A stretch of DNA of 64,000 nt from Polytrichum commune (Eukaryota > Streptophyta > Polytrichopsida > Polytrichales > Polytrichaceae): assembly GCA_950295325.1 (NCBI GenBank), contig OX485803.1:53459554-53523553 (forward strand), read 5' to 3'. The first letter of the stretch is position 1. Each line of letters starts with the position of its first letter. Of this stretch, positions 60,401 to 64,000 are shown in pieces. The notes below the pieces were generated by a model. That model saw only the letters and a list, made by a program, of their open reading frames with translations, had not been told where the DNA came from and did no database searches. The position numbers were made by a program, and so were the translations under genes.

Positions 60401-63400
60401 AAAAGTCCCATTGATGTGAACATGTCAGGTCACATAACATGTTCCTTATACCAGCTACCCTAGAAGCCATAAAAGTCCCTAGACTATATAATTCATTTAG
60501 TGTGGCATTAGAATTAATGTGCTACATATTTAACATTGGCCACATTAATATACAAACTCTTTATGATTGATGTTCGCAATGTTAGAAAGTATTCAAGCCT
60601 CTTGCCACAGTAGGAACATAGTTTTATGTTCTGATAGTACTGACCCACATTAATGTACATTCATGGTAAATCATGCAGCCCACTATAATAAACATTAGTG
60701 AGAAAAGGTGTCACTAAAAAAAAATAATGTACTCCACGGCTATTAGTCTAATGTTTATTGTTGTGGGTCGATGATGGATATTATGGTCTCCACTAAATCG
60801 GATATATAGTGTAATACTTATTGAAAAGACAATTTGAGAAGATATTAGAAACACAAAAACACAACCAAACATAAGTACCAAGCTCCCCTGGAGTGCAAAT
60901 TCTCTCGCCAATAGACCATATCATAGGAAAGGTGAGTCTTTCAGACCTATTATCAGTGCCCATGTACACTGTATGAAGGAGTCGACTAGCAAATTCTTCT
61001 GCTCTTTCTGGTACTTCACCCTTCTGGTAATTACCAATACGAACAGCATCTGAGGTAACTTGCTTGTCACCATCCTTCACAGCTGTATGAAAAGCCAATC
61101 GTAGTATAATGAGACTTGCGATTTTCATGTAGGACTCTAGAGTAGAAAAGATTGCCAATTGCCAAGAGATGGGAAGAAATAAAATGATACCAACCTTTCA
61201 CAACAAGCTGGCACATGCAGCCAACAATGGCAGCCACTGATGAACTATCAGCTCCTCCTGAAAGTGGCAACAGGTATCCAGTAGCCCCGCTACGGCGTAA
61301 ATAATCCCAGAGCCAACAAGCTGGACCAAGAGCTATCTCCTCACAAGGATCGTGGTAGCGCACCTGCAATGTCCACAATGCATTATCAAGATCAGGAAAT
61401 GGCTGATAAATCACCACACTAAACATCTGATGTAATTTGGCATTAAAATTGGTGTGCCGTGCCAAGTAGAGTGGTCTTCATGCTTGTCATGTAGCACCGA
61501 GTGTCATATGACAGCCTCTCTAGGTGCCACCCAGTGATTTCAAAAGAGTTATTGTGGATCAGTGATGAACAGCATGGGCCACATTTAATCAGATGTTTAG
61601 TGTAGACATTGAATTTCAAAGAGTTCTTACAATTCATGATTGAGATTGAGATCTTTGCTTTGCACTAACAATTTGTAAATTTGCAAGTTCAAATTGAAGT
61701 AACCTTTACCTCTACAGGATTGGTGGGTACAAAATTGGTCATGTTTAAGGGCCGAGAAAGTTTAAACTTCACTGGCACGAATGGAATCCGGGGTTCTTGA
61801 CTGGCTTGTTCTCTTAAACTGCTCACCGTACCCCTGTGTCCTGCAACCTGCAAGGTTCACATCTTTATGCTCAGTACTCCGTACATAGCAGCAAACATCA
61901 TTCATTCCAACTATTTGAGATTTCTATCTAGTATTAGGTCAGCAACTCAGAACGAAGAAATTGTGGTTTTGCAGTCTGCAACATGCAAGGTAGCCCTCAA
62001 CATATGATGCAGCTGAGCGATGAAGTGTTGAAAAGCAATTCTTACGGTGTCCAGGTCCACCACTGCTACTACAACTTCAACATCTTTCATAGAGAACTGT
62101 GAACCTTGTGCCACAACATCTCCATTTACTATCACAGAGGCACATCCATCTGCCAAGATTTTGCCAACACCACATTGTTTAAACATCATACCAATGCTTT
62201 GAAAGTCTTGAGTCAGGAAGAAAACTTGATCCAGTATGAACAATTTATTGGCAATCTGAACCAAACAAACCACCTCATGGCAGGAATTTTCAATAAGTAG
62301 CACTGTCAGCCTTGTACATACAAGAAGCAGTAAGAACACTATCTCGACTGCAATAGATTAGGCCATCACGAAATAAATCGGAAGAACCTGCTGCAACTAT
62401 ACAAGGGGACGGGCAAGATAAGAAACAGGAATATTCGATGTAAGAAGTATCACCAGCTTATGAACAACAGCACCAAGTGAGAGACATGCCACAATGAGCA
62501 GGAGGTATGGATATAAGGTATGTGGGCCTTATACATGTGGTCACTCTCCTTAATTGGACACCTATATTTGAGCGGTACATGGCAAGGTTTGTAGTTAAGA
62601 GCTCCTATAACTTTTACAAAATCCTATAACTCCTAATTCCTATAGGTCTCTCACTTTGGCCTCCTATAACTTTTGCATCTCAACTCCAATGAACCCCAAA
62701 CTTGATATGACAAGTCTCAAGATTCATCACATTTGCTAACTTAATGAAACAATTCCCAAGTCAATCCAACGACCAAAATTCTGTGTGGAGTTGGAAGTAC
62801 CCACAATAGACATGCTTTAACAATTAAAATCATCAGATTACCAAAAATAGAGAGGTACGGAAAATAACCATAATAAAGACGGCCTCCATCACAGCCCTGT
62901 TGGTTTGCATAAAGGTAGACACCACCAGCCTTGGCGGTAGCATTTTGCATGAGCTCCAGCCTTGTATTAAGTTTTCGGAGCTGGTGATGGCTGCCACTCC
63001 CGTTTGCAATAATCTCAACACCATTCAAAGACAAACCTGTGTGAGGTGACGATGGCGTGAAAAGCTCCTCACATGTCTCTGAGGCCACATTCCTACATAA
63101 CACCAAATCTCCTCACAATGGTCAGGCCAAGAAAATTTGTTCACATCTCTATTCCCGATTGGATATGAGAAGGCGCATAATCACCTGTAATCGATGACCC
63201 TGCCATGGAATAACCACTACGTCCAGTGATGGTCATGTGTTGTCCTCCATCAGCTATAGTAAGCACCCAGTCCCTACCTCGAGCTAGATTGGGCACCTAC
63301 TACTACAGGCAAACCGTGACAGGGCTCCTCGGATCCATTAAGGTATGCGGGCCTTACTCAATTGCTTTTCTTAATCAGACACCTATATTTGAGTGGTGTG

Positions 63401-64000
63401 TGGTTAGGTGCAGATCTAAGAACGAACACCAAAAGGACATGTTTAAAAGAGATTGGACTATGTGCTCAAAATTTGTTAAAGCATCCAGGGCTCAATAGTC
63501 AACATCATTGGGGGGACCTATAATGGCTATTAGTAACGAGCTCAAGAATCTTCACTTTGATAATGAATAAAATATTCATATGAGCTACGAAAATTATGAG
63601 GAAAATGGCCACAGACACGATTGGAATTGGCAACCATCGCACTAATTGTGTGTTTTCCCATCCTACGAGAACTGGGTGCAGAGCTAAAACTGTCCATTTC
63701 AGGCCCCCTTACCTTATCTAGTTCATAGAAATCCCCATTCATAAATAAGAGGAGTTGGCATTTGATAAAAACCCTAAACCTTCTATTTGTCTCGGAGGTT
63801 TGCAAGATTCGATGCTGTAGAATTGATGTGGAGGGAAGTTTGAAGATTTGAAAGTATGAAAGCTTACGTATCCTCAAAGGCGAGGTATCCATCACCAAAT
63901 GGAACGAACTCCTGTCCAGTGACTTCTTTAATGATCTCTGGAAGCTGAAAACTCTCTAGCTGGCGGAGACGTTTCCAGCCTGAAAACCATCGCAGTTCAC
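57420..64000 (-). CDS. glutamine-dependent NAD+ synthetase (partial, 12 exons; 5' end outside window)
   Basis: Exons in order: 64000 (continuing beyond)-63868, 63092-62869, 62149-62046, 61847-61710, 61363-61195, 61082-60947, 60387-60246, 60009-59833, 59258-59091, 58912-58817, 58463-58335, 57662-57420. All introns are GT-AG and the phases fit; 618 residues are visible. It catalyses ATP- and glutamine-dependent amidation of nicotinic acid adenine dinucleotide, the last step of NAD+ synthesis, in the cytosol. The N-terminal nitrilase-like glutaminase domain is entered at [10 protein letters not shown], with the catalytic Cys in [13 protein letters not shown] (exon 2); the Glu and Lys of its triad lie upstream of the window. 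The synthetase domain has the PP-loop [11 protein letters not shown] (exon 5), [12 protein letters not shown] (exon 8), [14 protein letters not shown] (exon 9), [12 protein letters not shown] (exon 10) and the [17 protein letters not shown] / [17 protein letters not shown]-terminal region. About 110 residues are missing compared with plant homologues of about 725. No stops or frameshifts interrupt it. Confidence 0.96.
57960..58270. repeat. TAGTGTGG/CCACATTAA-type repeat in NAD+ synthetase intron
   Basis: Inside intron 57663-58334. Near its ends are 'tattagtgtgggcc' and 'acactaagacaatttagtgtag', with internal 'ttagtgtggatcacattaat' and 'gagcccacattaaa'. Similar motifs occur in two other introns of the gene (about 60480-60800 and 61440-61635), suggesting one MITE family. 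Boundaries are uncertain. Confidence 0.4.
59386..59744. mobile_element. MITE family A copy in NAD+ synthetase intron (359 bp)
   Basis: Best-preserved ends of the family: CAAGGTAAGCGGGCCTAA at the left, with its inverted match GTCCGCTTACCTTG at the right. The direct repeat TCTTGG flanks both sides (59380-59385 and 59745-59750) and may be the target-site duplication or part of it. Located in the intron 59259-59832. Non-coding. Confidence 0.8.
60475..60800. repeat. TAGTGTGG-type repeat in NAD+ synthetase intron
   Basis: Inside intron 60388-60946: 'atttagtgtggcatt', 'ggccacattaatat', 'gacccacattaatgtac', 'aataaacattagtg' and inverted 'ctaatgtttattgttgtgggtc'. These self-complementary blocks suggest a short foldback element. 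Confidence 0.4.
63340..63715. mobile_element. MITE family A copy in first visible NAD+ synthetase intron (376 bp)
   Basis: Left end AAGGTATGCGGGCCTTA, right end GGCCCCCTTACCTT. It lies in the intron 63093-63867 and can be aligned along its whole length with the inverted copy at 59386-59744. A fragment of the same family also lies at about 62515-62590. No clear target-site duplication is visible beyond a TA on each side. Confidence 0.7.

Overview
This window looks like nuclear DNA of a land plant, probably a seedless one (bryophyte, lycophyte or fern). The genes have plant-type GT-AG introns. One gene encodes a glutathione-S-transferase domain fused to a hemerythrin domain, an architecture known as the GSTH class and described from mosses. 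Genes are sparse: four protein-coding genes and one tRNA gene in 64 kb. The rest is AT-rich DNA filled with short inverted-repeat transposons (MITEs), foldbacks, tandem duplications, a SINE, a decayed LINE and other decayed coding sequence. I cannot name the species.

Layout. 1-7.2 kb: no gene; one 573-bp MITE, a small foldback and a 459-bp-period tandem duplication. 7.27-8.57 kb: a single-exon TSPO/MBR (translocator protein) gene with a long targeting-type N-terminus, preceded by two G-box/ABRE motifs and followed by a diverged tandem copy of its 3' flank. 11.0-12.3 kb (-): two-exon gene for ribosomal protein uL23 (RPL23A). 14.45-14.52 kb (-): tRNA-Pro(CGG). 17.4-18.1 kb: a MITE split by a tRNA-related SINE with an 11-bp target-site duplication. 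19.5-20.8 kb (-): decayed LINE with RNase H-like remains. 24.0-27.4 kb (-): four-exon GST-hemerythrin fusion gene. 28-54 kb: repeats, including a 386-bp tandem array at 34-35 kb, a P450-like fragment at 36.6 kb, a second 570-bp MITE at 41.7 kb, a TGGGCC-rich stretch at 46 kb, a long inverted repeat with about 415-bp arms at 49-50 kb, and an unrecognised decayed coding region at 53-54.3 kb. 57.4-64.0 kb (-): twelve exons of glutamine-dependent NAD+ synthetase, whose 5' end lies beyond the window.

The genes do not form a pathway. RPL23A and NAD+ synthetase are housekeeping genes. TSPO (tetrapyrrole and stress related) and the GST-hemerythrin protein (thiol plus probable di-iron chemistry) are the two with a stress or redox flavour. 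The most noteworthy items are the GST-hemerythrin fusion, the SINE-in-MITE nest, the long inverted repeat at 48.9-50.2 kb and the 85-nt hairpin at 54.54-54.63 kb. All exon coordinates below were read by eye from splice sites and reading frames.
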